Positions 28,067-37,395 are shown, numbered from the stretch's first letter. The stretch is 64,000 nucleotides of DNA from Flavobacterium sp. (GCA_016714905.1 JADKBW010000004.1:62001-126000), one strand, 5' to 3'. The notes: generated by a model from the letters alone, not told the origin. Numbers and translations: made by a program.

Positions 28067-29307
28067 TGCCTTTTACAAGTAAATTTTGGTTGCAGTTTTC
28101 TTTGGCTAATTTATTTATTGTCGCTCTTTTAGGCCTTTTGATGCGCTACAAAATTGGTTTTGCATTTCCTTTTTTAGATCAAAAACACTTACAGCATGCG
28201 CATTCTCATTTTGCCTTTGCCGGGTGGATAACGCATACCTTGATGGTGTTGATGATTTTGTTTTTAGAGAAGAGTATTCATGATTTTACACCTCAACTCA
28301 CCAAAAATACAGTATGCTTCTTATTGCAAACTTGATTTTGTGCCTATGGCGTGTTGGTTTTCTTTATCATTCAAGGATATGGATTGATATCGATTGTTTT
28401 TTCTACTTCTTCCATTGTTGTTGCTGCTGTTTTTGCTTATTTTTATTTTAATGATTTAAAGCAAATTTCTGATGACGATTTGTCTAAGAATTGGTTTAAG
28501 GCCGCTTTGTTTTTCAATGTTTTTTCATCCTTGGGTACATTTGCTTTAGCCTATATGATGGTGACCAAAAACATCCATCAAAATGAGTATTTGGCTTCCA
28601 TCTATTATTATTTGCACTTTCAATATAACGGTTGGTTTTTCTTTGCTTGTATGGGATTGTTATTTTCCTTGTTGCAGATTAAATCGACTGATCACCCATT
28701 TTATCCAAAGGTTTTTAAGTTGTTTTTTCTGGCGTGTATTCCAGCGTATTTTTTATCGATACTGTGGTGGGATTTACCTGTTTCGATTTATATTTTAAGC
28801 GTCGTGGCTGCATTTATTCAGGTGTATGTTTGGTTTCGATTTTTAACACTCTTGATGAAATCTAAGTTTGAAATAGTAGCCAATACAGCGCCATTTTTAA
28901 GGTATCTGCTGCTTTTTGTAGGATTTGCTTTGAGTGTGAAATTTTTGCTTCAGTTGTTTTCGACGATTCCAGTAGTAAGTCAATTGACGTTTGGCTTCCG
29001 ACCCATCGTCATTGCTTATTTGCATTTGGTTTTGCTCGCCATTATTAGTTTATTTTTACTATTCTATATTTATGCTACGCATTTGATTCATTTCATTAAA
29101 CCAATAAAATCAGGGCTAGTCGTTTTCACGATAGGTGTTTTATTGAATGAAATTATTCTTGCCGTTCAAGGGATCGCAGCTTTTAGTTATACCGTGATAC
29201 CTTTTGTCAATGAAATGCTTTTCGGGGCAGCCATTGTTTTGGTTTCCGGAATTGGGATTATGGCATTTTATTCCATAAAAAAAGTTAAAATGCCGCCGCT
29301 TTTATGA
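28066..29307 (+). CDS. Polytopic membrane protein, NnrS-like or haem-copper-oxidase-like (interrupted)
   Basis: About 412 residues with roughly 11-12 membrane segments. The early histidine motif is HLQHAHSHFAFAGW (about residues 41-54), and further His lie in YYYLHFQYNGWFFF and AYLHLVLLA. This recalls haem-ligating proteins such as NnrS, but I cannot assign it firmly. The frame is closed by TGA at 28333-28335 and continues in the same frame from 28351. Reading LLIANLI from a shifted frame shows two compensating indels: a lost base near 28306-28313 and an extra T in 28336-28339. It is translationally coupled to the Crp/Fnr gene, so it is likely connected to NO sensing or haem handling. Confidence 0.6.
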
Positions 29308-29317
29308 TTATACTCAT
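29304..29317 (+). promoter_or_regulatory. Crp/Fnr-type operator ATGATTATACTCAT
   Basis: An ATGA-N6-TCAT palindrome overlapping the stop of the upstream gene. Its centre is 36.5 bp from the last base of TTTG at 29344-29347, 36 bp ahead of the fasciclin ATG at 29383. The -7 box is imperfect (GTACTTTG). Confidence 0.65.
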
Positions 29318-29382
29318 AAAACATCTGTTTTCTATTTAGGTACTTTGTGTCTCTAATTCGAAAGTATATAAATGTAATTATT

Positions 29383-29937
29383 ATGAGAAAATCAATTCAA
29401 ACGTTTTTATTGGCAAGTGTATTTATTGCCGTAGGTTGTAAACAAGCAGATCAAGCTGCAGCGGAGCCGACTGATGAGGCAACAACAGTTTCAGGCGGTG
29501 GACAAGAAAATGTCGTCGACGAAACTTCCGTACCCAATATTGTGCAAACTGCTGTAGGAAGTAAAGACCACACCACGCTAGTTGCAGCAGTAAAAGCCGC
29601 GGGGTTAGTAACATCTTTAAGCAACGCTGGTCCATTTACTGTTTTTGCGCCTACCAACGCGGCTTTCGACAAATTGCCTGCTGGGACTGTGGAAGGTTTA
29701 TTGGAACCGGAGAAAAAGGGTGATTTGGAAAATATTTTGGGGTACCACACCTATGTTGGTACTTTGAAAATTGAATATATGAACGATGGACAAGAGTTCG
29801 ATATGGTTTATGGAGGTAAAGTAAAAATTACCAAAAAAGGTGATAAAACGTTTGTAAATGGTTCAGAAATAGTAGCTTCTATTCCGACTGGAAACGGGAT
29901 TATTCATGTTATTGGAGATGTGTTACTACCTAAATAA
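29383..29937 (+). CDS. Fasciclin-domain lipoprotein
   Basis: 184 residues from ATG 29383 (MRKSIQTFLLASVFIAVGC, lipobox AVGC); 12 upstream residues of the longer frame are unlikely. The mature part is one fasciclin/FAS1 domain (about 55-184) with VAAVKAAGLVTSLSNAGPFTVFAPTNAAFDKLP and NGSEIVASIPTGNGIIHVIGDVLLP, both hallmark motifs. FAS1 lipoproteins are adhesion-like and often found near nos and nor genes in Bacteroidota; the role there is unknown. It has its own predicted Crp/Fnr-dependent promoter and a strong terminator. Confidence 0.85.
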   Translation: MRKSIQTFLLASVFIAVGCKQADQAAAEPTDEATTVSGGGQENVVDETSVPNIVQTAVGSKDHTTLVAAVKAAGLVTSLSNAGPFTVFAPTNAAFDKLPAGTVEGLLEPEKKGDLENILGYHTYVGTLKIEYMNDGQEFDMVYGGKVKITKKGDKTFVNGSEIVASIPTGNGIIHVIGDVLLPK

Positions 29938-30010
29938 AGTGACTTATTAATTGCTTGGCCTGTTCGCTATTGCTCGGGTCAAAATTTGTTTTTCTTTTTT
30001 TCTAAGGTTG

Positions 30011-30046
30011 AAAAGCGTGAAGTGTCATATTTCACGCTTTTTTTTT
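30011..30046. terminator. Rho-independent terminator, bidirectional
   Basis: Stem AAAGCGTGAA / TTTCACGCTTT with T9 after it, between the fasciclin gene and the convergent Rrf2 gene. The T-run overlaps the Rrf2 stop. Confidence 0.85.
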
Positions 30047-30479
30047 AATATTTCAAGAAAGTTACACCTGTTTTTAAACCTTGAGTCAGTTCTTCAAGAT
30101 TTGTATTTTCTAACATATACAGCAAATCTTTTTTTACAAACTCAAATTTTTCATGAACTGGACAGGGATGGTCTTCGGAACAATTACTCAAACCTAGCCC
30201 ACACTTTATAAAAAGATAATTTCCATCAATGGCATATACAATATCTGCAAGTTTTATGTTTTTGAGATCATTTTTAAAAATCATAAAACCTCCGCCCACT
30301 CCTTTACTAGATTTTAGAATATTATTTTTGACAAGAACCTGTAGAATCTTTGCCGTAAAAGCAATAGGAGAATCAATTTCTTTTGCAATTTCTTTTATCC
30401 CAATATTAGCATTATTTGGAGCTTGAGTAGCTATGAAAATAGCTGCCCTAATTGCATATTCACAACTCTTAGAAAACAT
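30045..30479 (-). CDS. Rrf2-family regulator, NsrR-like
   Basis: 144 residues from ATG 30479 (MFSKSCEYAIRAAIFIATQ, the canonical Rrf2 start). The longer frame adds 27 residues that would run through its own operator. A winged helix (residues 1-60; IGIKEIAKEIDSPIAFTAKILQVLVKNNIL) is followed by three cysteines C-x6-C-x5-C (KCGLGLSNCSEDHPC, about 98-112), matching the [2Fe-2S] or [4Fe-4S] site of IscR/NsrR. NsrR-type proteins lose repression when NO attacks the cluster, which fits the norCB genes transcribed divergently. Cluster type and ligand are inferred. Confidence 0.82.
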   Translation of the reverse strand: MFSKSCEYAIRAAIFIATQAPNNANIGIKEIAKEIDSPIAFTAKILQVLVKNNILKSSKGVGGGFMIFKNDLKNIKLADIVYAIDGNYLFIKCGLGLSNCSEDHPCPVHEKFEFVKKDLLYMLENTNLEELTQGLKTGVTFLKY

Positions 30480-30513
30480 AGTTTTTATTACAAAAAAATG
30501 AAAACATATTTCA

Positions 30514-30537
30514 ATAAAAGACAATTTTATCTTTTGT
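30514..30537 (-). promoter_or_regulatory. Rrf2-type operator in the regulator's own promoter
   Basis: Imperfect palindrome AAAAGACAATTTTATCTTTT with flanking AT, 35 bp upstream of the Rrf2 start codon. It shares sequence and symmetry with the site at 30601-30624. Confidence 0.6.
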
Positions 30538-30600
30538 TTAACAACAATGACTTTTATCATATTTTATGACAATATACATTCGGAATTTTGGTCAACTTTA

Positions 30601-30624
30601 ATAAAAGACATTTTTGTCCTTTAT
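30601..30624 (+). promoter_or_regulatory. Rrf2-type operator over the norC promoter
   Basis: Palindrome AAAAGACATTTTTGTCCTTT, 32 bp upstream of norC. It overlaps a -7-like CATTTTTG (30609-30616), and a TTTTGG -33-like element lies at 30586-30591, so binding should repress norC. The near-identical partner site is 87 bp away in front of the Rrf2 gene. Confidence 0.65.
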
Positions 30625-30655
30625 TGTAAAAATAATTAACTAAAAACTAAAATTT

Positions 30656-31090
30656 ATGTTATCAAAATCACAAGCAAGGGCATTTTTCTTGGGTGGAACT
30701 TTAGTCACATTTTTGGTCTTTATTGGACTGACAATTTATTCGTTTATGCCAAAAAATGACCAAACCAACCACGGTAAGATTGATGCTCAAGTCGTTAGAG
30801 GCAAAGAAATTTGGGAATCCAACAATTGCATGGGTTGTCACACTATTCTTGGCGAAGGTGCTTATTATGCACCAGAATTAACAAAAGTAATAGACCGAAG
30901 AGGTGATGCTTATGTGAAAGCGGTCTTAATGAGCAAAGAACCTTGGCAGCCAAGAGGAAGAAAAATGGTTGCTTACGCCATGACTGAAGCCGATGCGGAG
31001 TCTGTTATTGCTTATTTCAAATGGATTGGAAATATAGATTTGAACGGATTTGATAGAATCGTTTCACCATTAGCTAAAGACAAACAATAA
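30656..31090 (+). CDS. norC: Nitric oxide reductase cytochrome c subunit NorC
   Basis: 144 residues. One N-terminal membrane anchor (about 10-30), then a periplasmic c-type cytochrome with C-M-G-C-H (residues 58-62 region, SNNCMGCHTILGEGAYYAPELTKV) and a methionine ligand in GRKMVAYAMTEAD. It accepts electrons from periplasmic donors and feeds the NorB haem b sites. The GEGAYYAPELT phrase is diagnostic of NorC. norB follows after 11 bp. Confidence 0.93.
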   Translation: MLSKSQARAFFLGGTLVTFLVFIGLTIYSFMPKNDQTNHGKIDAQVVRGKEIWESNNCMGCHTILGEGAYYAPELTKVIDRRGDAYVKAVLMSKEPWQPRGRKMVAYAMTEADAESVIAYFKWIGNIDLNGFDRIVSPLAKDKQ

Positions 31091-31101
31091 AATTAATAAA
31101 A

Positions 31102-32439
31102 ATGAAATATAAATCACAAAAAATAGCTTATTGGTTTTTTGCACTGTGCATGCTCCTATTCTCTTTGCAAATTATTTACGGTTTTATCATGGGTTTTGAT
31201 AGAATAGGATGGCAAGGATTGCATGACATCATTCCATTTAATACAGCAAGAGCAGTGCATACCAACTTATTAGTAGTTTGGTTGTTAACAGGATTTATGG
31301 GCGCAGCTTATTATATTATTCCTGAAGAATCACAACGGGAGCTAATAAGTATAAAATGGGCTTATGTTCAGCTTATATCTTTAGCTGTTGTGGGTGTTGT
31401 AGCCATTGTAGGATTCCATTTTAATCATTGGGAAGGAAGGAAATTTCTTGAAATTCCAAGAGAATTAGATTTTCTTGTAGTTGTAAATGTTTTACTGTTT
31501 TTAGGATTAATTCTAGGAACTTTATTCAAAGGAAAACGCAAAACAACTACAGCATTAGTCCTTTCTATGGGATTACTGTTTGCTGCGTTACTCTACTTAC
31601 CCGGAATGATTTGGTTTGATAGTCAAGTTACGGATTCCTTTTTCCGTTGGTGGGTAGTTCACCTATGGGTTGAAGGCGTTTGGGAATTAATAATGGGTGG
31701 TATTTTATCTTATTTATTAATTAAACTCACCGGTGTTGATAGAGAAGTTATTGAAAAATGGTTGTATGTAATCATTGGATTAACATTCCTTTCAGGAGTT
31801 TTAGGAACTGGTCACCACTACTATTACATTGGTGTGAATAAAATTTGGCTAATTGTTGGTGGAATTTTCTCAGCACTTGAGCCTTTAGCTTTCCTTGCTA
31901 TGGCATTATTTGCAGTAAACATGTATAGAAAAGGAGAAAAAAGTCATCCCAACAAAATTGCTTTATTCTGGACTATTGGCTCTGCTATTGTTTCCTTTAT
32001 TGGTGCAGGATTATTGGGATTTGCTCATACATTACCGCAAACTAATCTGTATACACACGGAACATTAGTTACTGCAATGCACGGACACTATGCTTTTTGG
32101 GGCGCATATGCCATGATTGTTTTAGCAATTATTAGTTACGCGCTACCAAATTTAACAGGAAGAAAACGCTACAACAGCGTTCAGGGAAATGCAGCATTTT
32201 GGCTTTCTAATATTGGAATATTAGGTATGACAGTAGCTTTCGGAGTTGCGGGTGTAGTGCAAGTATATTTAGAACGAAAACAAAAAATGGAGTTCATGGA
32301 AGTTCAAAAAGAAATTGAAATTCACTTCGTTGTCTTGCTAATCTGCGCGACAATGTTTACTGTTGGAATAAGTCTCTTTATATATGATTTCATAAAATAT
32401 GGTAGACCAACAGATGAAGCTCTAGAAATTGAAAAATAA
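31102..32439 (+). CDS. norB: Nitric oxide reductase catalytic subunit NorB
   Basis: 445 residues, 12 membrane segments. All ligands can be located: H53 and H329 (low-spin haem b), H327 (haem b3), H187, H238 and H239 (non-haem FeB), and the catalytic glutamates E191, E195 and E260 (in VVHLWVEGVWEL, GTGHHYYYIG, MHGHYAF). It reduces two NO to N2O in the inner membrane. This is the canonical cNorB of the window, in contrast to the copy at 40889-42196. Confidence 0.95.
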   Translation: MKYKSQKIAYWFFALCMLLFSLQIIYGFIMGFDRIGWQGLHDIIPFNTARAVHTNLLVVWLLTGFMGAAYYIIPEESQRELISIKWAYVQLISLAVVGVVAIVGFHFNHWEGRKFLEIPRELDFLVVVNVLLFLGLILGTLFKGKRKTTTALVLSMGLLFAALLYLPGMIWFDSQVTDSFFRWWVVHLWVEGVWELIMGGILSYLLIKLTGVDREVIEKWLYVIIGLTFLSGVLGTGHHYYYIGVNKIWLIVGGIFSALEPLAFLAMALFAVNMYRKGEKSHPNKIALFWTIGSAIVSFIGAGLLGFAHTLPQTNLYTHGTLVTAMHGHYAFWGAYAMIVLAIISYALPNLTGRKRYNSVQGNAAFWLSNIGILGMTVAFGVAGVVQVYLERKQKMEFMEVQKEIEIHFVVLLICATMFTVGISLFIYDFIKYGRPTDEALEIEK

Positions 32440-32448
32440 GTTAAAATC

Positions 32449-33884
32449 ATGAAAAAAATAATTTTATCCTTACTTGCTCTTGTAGCATTTGCAAGTTGCA
32501 AGCAAAACGATGAATACAAAAAAATCGATGCTACACAAATAGAAACTAGCAGGTCCAGCAATAAATGCTGAACTAACAGCTCCACCATTTGTGCCAAAAC
32601 CAGTTGGAGATAGAGCTGCTAAAAAAGCTAATTGTAAACCTTGAAATAATCGAAAAAGAAGGCGAAATGGCTGATGGTATTAAATATGTTTATTGGACAT
32701 TTGGAGGCTCTGTTCCTGGTAGTTTTATTAGAACTAGAATAGGTGATGAAGTAGAATTTCATCTAAAAAACCATCCTGATAATAAGTTACCACATAACAT
32801 TGATTTACACGCTGTAACGGGACCAGGTGGAGGAGCCAAATCGTCTTTTGTAGCTCCGGGACATGAGGTTACATTCTCTTTTAAAGTATTAAATCAAGGG
32901 CTCTTTGTTTATCATTGTGCAACAGCTCCTGTAGGAATGCATATTGCAAACGGAATGTATGGACTTATTTTAGTGGAACCAGAAGGAGGCCTTCCTAAAG
33001 TTGACAAAGAATATTACATCATGCAAGGTGATTTTTACACTAAAGGTGCCAATGGCGAAAAAGGACTGCAGCCCTTTGATATGACAAAAGCAATAAAAGA
33101 AGATGCTGATTATGTTGTATTTAACGGAAGAACTGGCGCATTAACGGGCGATAATGCTCTTACTGCAAAAGTTGGTGAAACTATCCGCTTGTTTGTTGGA
33201 AATGGTGGTCCAAACTTGGTTTCTTCATTTCACGTTATTGGAGAAATTTTCGACAATGTTCATATCGAGGGTGGAACGCTAATCAACCATGATGTACAAA
33301 CGACACTTGTACCTGCTGGCGGTGCTGCAATTGTTGACTTTAAAGTTGATGTTCCTGGTACACTTGTTATCGTTGATCACTCTATATTTAGAACATTCAA
33401 TAAAGGAAGTCTCGGATTGCTAAATGTTATTGGTGACGAAAATAAAACAATTTATTCTGGAACTCAATCAGATGAAGTTTACCATCCAGAAGGAGGAACA
33501 ATTCAAACCATGCCAAACGAGGTAAGTGCAAAAGCACCTAAAGCAGTAACCCTTGTTGAAAGAATTGCAGATGGAAAATCGATTTATGCAAAGACTTGTT
33601 TTGCTTGTCATCAACAATCAGGTGAAGGCTTGCCAAATGCGTTCCCGCCATTAGCAAAATCAGATTATTTAAATGCAGATGTCAATAGAGCCATCGAATT
33701 TGTTCTTAATGGGAAAACGGGAGAAATTGTTGTAAATGGTAAAAAATACAACAGTGTTATGACAGCTCAAACGCTTACTGACGACGAAATTGCCAATGTC
33801 TTAACTTATGTCTATAATTCGTGGGGTAATTCTAAAAAGGAGGTTACCTCTGCAATGGTTAAAGTTGTTAGAAGTAAAAAGTAA
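32449..33884 (+). CDS. nirK: Copper nitrite reductase NirK with C-terminal cytochrome c domain, lipoprotein (two frameshifts near the start)
   Basis: From ATG 32449 the product starts [21 protein letters not shown], a lipoprotein signal. The frame slips once between about 32530 and 32550 and again in the A6 run at 32621-32626, after which the body is intact. Two cupredoxin domains carry type 1 and type 2 copper ligands in [38 protein letters not shown] and IVDHSIFR. A cytochrome c domain follows ([18 protein letters not shown], with M ligand in NSVMTAQ). The fused cytochrome suggests direct electron delivery. It reduces nitrite to NO in the periplasm or on its membrane face. It lies 9 bp after norB. 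Confidence 0.92.
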
Positions 33885-33896
33885 ATTATTAGTTCC

Positions 33897-34745
33897 ATGA
33901 AAAAGTTACTTTTTCTGCTTGTTGTAATTGCGTTTGTTTCTTGTTCTAAAGATAAAGAATCGAATACTACAGAAAATGTAGCTTTTCCATCAATTTCTAC
34001 TCCAGATGACATTTCATTTGGAGTAGAAACACCGATGGTTTTTGTAAAAGGAGGAAATTATATTCCACTCTACGGAAAAAAAAATGAAGTGGTTAAAGTT
34101 AACGACCTACTTATGGATGTTTATCCCGTTTCAAATGCTAACTTTTTATCCTTTGTAAAACACAATACAAGATGGAGAAAGTCCGAAGCAAAAAAAATAT
34201 TTGCAGATGGTAATTATCTAAACTATTGGAAAAACGATACCCTTTTAGCAACAGAAATGAAACAAAACAGCCCAGTTACCAATGTTTCTTGGTATGCTGC
34301 AAACGCTTACTGCGAATGTCAAGGTAAACGACTAGCAACTGTTGATGAATGGGAATTTATAGCCATGGCTAATCAAGATATGGCCGATGCTCGAAAAATA
34401 AAATCATACAATCAATACATTTTAGATTGGTACGAAAAACCAAAAACTTTTAATAATGAAATTGGTAAAACCTTCAAAAACTATTATGGTGTATATGATT
34501 TACATGGTTTAGTTTGGGAATGGACTTCCGATTTTAACTCCATTCTATTAACCGGTGAATCCCGAAGTGATGTCACTACAGATAAAAATTTGTTCTGCGG
34601 AAGTGGTTCCCTAAATGCTTCCGATTTAATGAATTATGCTGCATTCATTAGATATGCTTTTAGAGGAAGTGTCAAAGCAAATTATGCAGTAAAAAATCTA
34701 GGTTTTAGATGTGTCAAAGACACTTTAAATAGAAAAAAACCATGA
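33897..34745 (+). CDS. nirV: NirV-like formylglycine-generating-enzyme-fold lipoprotein
   Basis: 282 residues. Lipoprotein signal MKKLLFLLVVIAFVSC. The rest is the FGE/SUMF1 fold: GNYIPLYGK, MDVYPVSNANFLSFV, PVTNVSWYAANAYCECQGKRLATVDEWEF, YGVYDLHGLVWEWTSDF, FRGSVKANYAVKNLGFRC. NirV proteins of this fold follow nirK in many denitrifiers and are thought to act in nitrite reductase maturation, though the activity is undefined. Its last codons overlap the SCO1 start by 4 bp. Confidence 0.85.
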   Translation: MKKLLFLLVVIAFVSCSKDKESNTTENVAFPSISTPDDISFGVETPMVFVKGGNYIPLYGKKNEVVKVNDLLMDVYPVSNANFLSFVKHNTRWRKSEAKKIFADGNYLNYWKNDTLLATEMKQNSPVTNVSWYAANAYCECQGKRLATVDEWEFIAMANQDMADARKIKSYNQYILDWYEKPKTFNNEIGKTFKNYYGVYDLHGLVWEWTSDFNSILLTGESRSDVTTDKNLFCGSGSLNASDLMNYAAFIRYAFRGSVKANYAVKNLGFRCVKDTLNRKKP

Positions 34746-35320
34746 AAAAAATAATCCTCTTTTTTATAGCCATAACACTTATTTGCTGTAAAAAAACAAC
34801 TTCAGAACCAAAAAGTAATTCCATCTCAGAAGAATCTATTTTCAACTTGACGAGCCAATGGAAAACGCAAGATAACAAAACTATAGAACTAAAAGAATTA
34901 AAAGGAAAAGTCACTGTAGTGGTAATGATTTACACCAGTTGTAAAGCAGCTTGTCCGAGATTGGTTGCCGATATGCGTGACATTGAATCTAAAATGCCAA
35001 ATGACAAACTATCCGAATTAAACTTTGTTTTAGTTAGTATTGATCCCGAAGTTGATCATCCCGAAAGACTAAAAGCTTTTGCTAAAGCCAATTTTATGGA
35101 TGCGCCACATTGGACTTTTCTTCAAGGCACAAAATCTACAGTTCAAGAATTTGCCAATGTGCTGGCTGTAAAATACAAACAAATTGCTCCTCTAGATTTC
35201 TCACATTCTAATATTATCAGCGTATTTAATAAAGAAGGCGAATTATTGCATCAACAAGAAGGTTTGGGTGTAAACAATAAAGAAACGGTAGATAAAATCA
35301 TTGAAACCGTAAACAAATAA
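34742..35320 (+). CDS. SCO1/SenC/PrrC-family copper metallochaperone
   Basis: 192 residues with a short lipoprotein-like signal (ITLICC). A thioredoxin-like fold with the copper-binding C-x-x-x-C (MIYTSCKAACPRLVADM, about residues 60-75) and a distal histidine (APLDFSHSNII). It likely loads copper into NirK, NosZ or another cuproenzyme. It is coupled to nirV by a 4-bp overlap. Confidence 0.88.
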   Translation: MKKIILFFIAITLICCKKTTSEPKSNSISEESIFNLTSQWKTQDNKTIELKELKGKVTVVVMIYTSCKAACPRLVADMRDIESKMPNDKLSELNFVLVSIDPEVDHPERLKAFAKANFMDAPHWTFLQGTKSTVQEFANVLAVKYKQIAPLDFSHSNIISVFNKEGELLHQQEGLGVNNKETVDKIIETVNK

Positions 35321-35321
35321 A

Positions 35322-36590
35322 ATGATGAAAAAATATATTTATCTATTGGTTATTGCTTTAGTTTGCGCAAACTTAGTAGATGCACAGCAGTTTGATATCA
35401 ATGCCGATTTACGCGCAAGATTTGAAAACAGAAACGGTTATGGAACCTTAAAATCCGACGATGAAAGAGCAGCTTCGTTTATATCTCAAAGAACTCGTTT
35501 GCAATTTGATTACTCATTTAAGAACATCAAATTACGAGTTTCTCCACAAAATGTAAAAACGTGGGGCGATGTAGCAACAACTTCAAAAACAGATGCAAAT
35601 AATGCTTTTCACGAAGCCTACGGAGAAATTAATCTGGATAAAAAAATTTCGTTTAAACTAGGGAGACAAGAAATCAACTATGATGATGCAAGAATTTTTG
35701 GAAATGTTGATTGGGCAATGCAAGCAAGAAGTCATGATGTTTTTTTGTTAAAATTCAATCCTAACCCTAAGAACCAAATTCATTTGGGGTTAGCCTTAAA
35801 TGCAAATAAGGAAACGAATTTTTATGAGAATTATTCAGTTCCACAATACAAATCATTTCAATATTTATGGTATCATACTGATTTTAAAAAAGTCAATATA
35901 AGTGTTCTATTTCTCAACAATGGGATGCCTTATTTAGTTGAAAATGAAAAAGAAGAAATAGATTATAGTCAAACTACGGGTTCAAGATTGGTTTTTAAAA
36001 ATGGTGCGCTTTCTATTGATGGTGCTGCTTATTTGCAAACCGGAAAAATAGCTGATAATTCAGTAAATGCTACTTATTTTTCCGCAAATATTAATTATAA
36101 AGCGTCAACATACTTCAATACCAGCATTGGTTTTGAAATGCTTTCTGGAAAAGATCAAAATGAAACTTCAACAGCTGTAAAATCGTTTAATCCACTATAT
36201 GGAACCAATCATAAGTTCAATGGTTATATGGATTATTTTTACGTTGGAAATCACATCAACTCAGTCGGACTAACGGATATTTATGTAAATATTGGCTATG
36301 AAAAAAATAGATTCTCAGCCAAATTAACGCCTCATTATTTTGCCTCGACAGCTTCGATTTATGAAGGCGAACAAAAACAGGACAATTATTTAGGCACCGA
36401 ATTAGACTTTACGCTAGTTTATAAAATATATGAAAGCGTTACTGTAGATGCTGGGTTTTCGCAAATGCTAGCTTCTACAGCTATGGAAGTTTTAAAAGCT
36501 GGAAACAAAAATGCAGGTAACAATTGGACTTTCATCTCAATAAAAATTAATCCAAATTTGCTTTCAAATAAAGTTGAAGCCAAACTATAA
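35322..36590 (+). CDS. Outer membrane beta-barrel porin, alginate-export-like
   Basis: 422 residues with signal MMKKYIYLLVIALVCANLVDAQ. It is made of alternating amphipathic strands ending in a long basic tail (INPNLLSNKVEAKL). Typical porin motifs are ADLRARFENRNGYG, SQRTRLQFDYSFKNIKLRVSPQ and KLGRQEINYDDARIFG, as in the alginate-export porin family. Placed between SCO1 and norQ, it could carry nitrite or nitrate across the outer membrane; that is inference only. Confidence 0.72.
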   Translation: MMKKYIYLLVIALVCANLVDAQQFDINADLRARFENRNGYGTLKSDDERAASFISQRTRLQFDYSFKNIKLRVSPQNVKTWGDVATTSKTDANNAFHEAYGEINLDKKISFKLGRQEINYDDARIFGNVDWAMQARSHDVFLLKFNPNPKNQIHLGLALNANKETNFYENYSVPQYKSFQYLWYHTDFKKVNISVLFLNNGMPYLVENEKEEIDYSQTTGSRLVFKNGALSIDGAAYLQTGKIADNSVNATYFSANINYKASTYFNTSIGFEMLSGKDQNETSTAVKSFNPLYGTNHKFNGYMDYFYVGNHINSVGLTDIYVNIGYEKNRFSAKLTPHYFASTASIYEGEQKQDNYLGTELDFTLVYKIYESVTVDAGFSQMLASTAMEVLKAGNKNAGNNWTFISIKINPNLLSNKVEAKL

Positions 36591-36602
36591 TTTTCCATCA
36601 AA

Positions 36603-37382
36603 ATGACAACAACTATTCCATATTATCATGCCATAGGAAAGGAAGAAGAAATTTTTTCTCATGCCTATTCTAATAAAATTCCGTTGTTACTAAAAGGTCC
36701 AACTGGAACAGGAAAATCGCGATTCATAGAATATATGGCGCATCAATTAGATAAAAAACTCATCACAATTGCCTGCCACGAAGAAACCTCTTCAACCGAT
36801 TTAATTGGACGATTTATCATCAAAGGTGCCGAAACCGTTTGGATTGATGGTCCGATGACACTGGCTGTAAAAGAGGGTGCGATAATTTATCTGGATGAAA
36901 TTGCAGAAGCCCGCCCTGATGTGATTGTGGCAATACACTCGCTAACCGATCATAGACGGGAATTGTTTATTGACAAGTTAGGAATTACCGTAAAAGCACA
37001 CGAGGATTTTATGCTTGTAGCGTCATTTAATCCGGGATACCAACGCGGATTTAAAGAATTGAAACCGTCAACAAAACAGCGATTTTCAGCACTTTCATTT
37101 GATTATCCAGAAACAAAACAAGAAATCGAAATTCTTATGAATGAAACTAAAGTAGATGCCGATAATGCAAGAAAACTAGTTGCCATTGCTACTAAAATTA
37201 GAAATCTAACCGAACTTGGATTGACCGAAACGGTTTCAACACGACTTTTGGTAAATGCTGCAACACTCATAAATAGCGGACTACCTAAAAGATTATCAAC
37301 GCATATCGCAATCGTTGAACCACTTACTGATGATTTGCAAACCATTCAATCTTTAAAGGATTTATGCGATTTGATGATATAA
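36603..37382 (+). CDS. norQ: MoxR-type AAA+ ATPase NorQ
   Basis: 259 residues. Walker A is GPTGTGKSRF (about residues 29-38), Walker B GAIIYLDEIAEA, sensor 1 MLVASFNPGYQRG, and an arginine finger region STKQRFSAL. CbbQ/NirQ/NorQ proteins act with a von Willebrand partner (NorD) to insert the non-haem iron into NorB. norD follows after 13 bp. Confidence 0.92.
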   Translation: MTTTIPYYHAIGKEEEIFSHAYSNKIPLLLKGPTGTGKSRFIEYMAHQLDKKLITIACHEETSSTDLIGRFIIKGAETVWIDGPMTLAVKEGAIIYLDEIAEARPDVIVAIHSLTDHRRELFIDKLGITVKAHEDFMLVASFNPGYQRGFKELKPSTKQRFSALSFDYPETKQEIEILMNETKVDADNARKLVAIATKIRNLTELGLTETVSTRLLVNAATLINSGLPKRLSTHIAIVEPLTDDLQTIQSLKDLCDLMI

Positions 37383-37395
37383 TTAGTCTTGACAA

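Noticed and set aside
30566..30579. ATGACAATATACAT near norC as another Crp/Fnr-type site
   Set aside because: The right arm is ACAT, not TCAT, and the nearest TTTG lies 43.5 bp from its centre, outside the strict geometry of the others.
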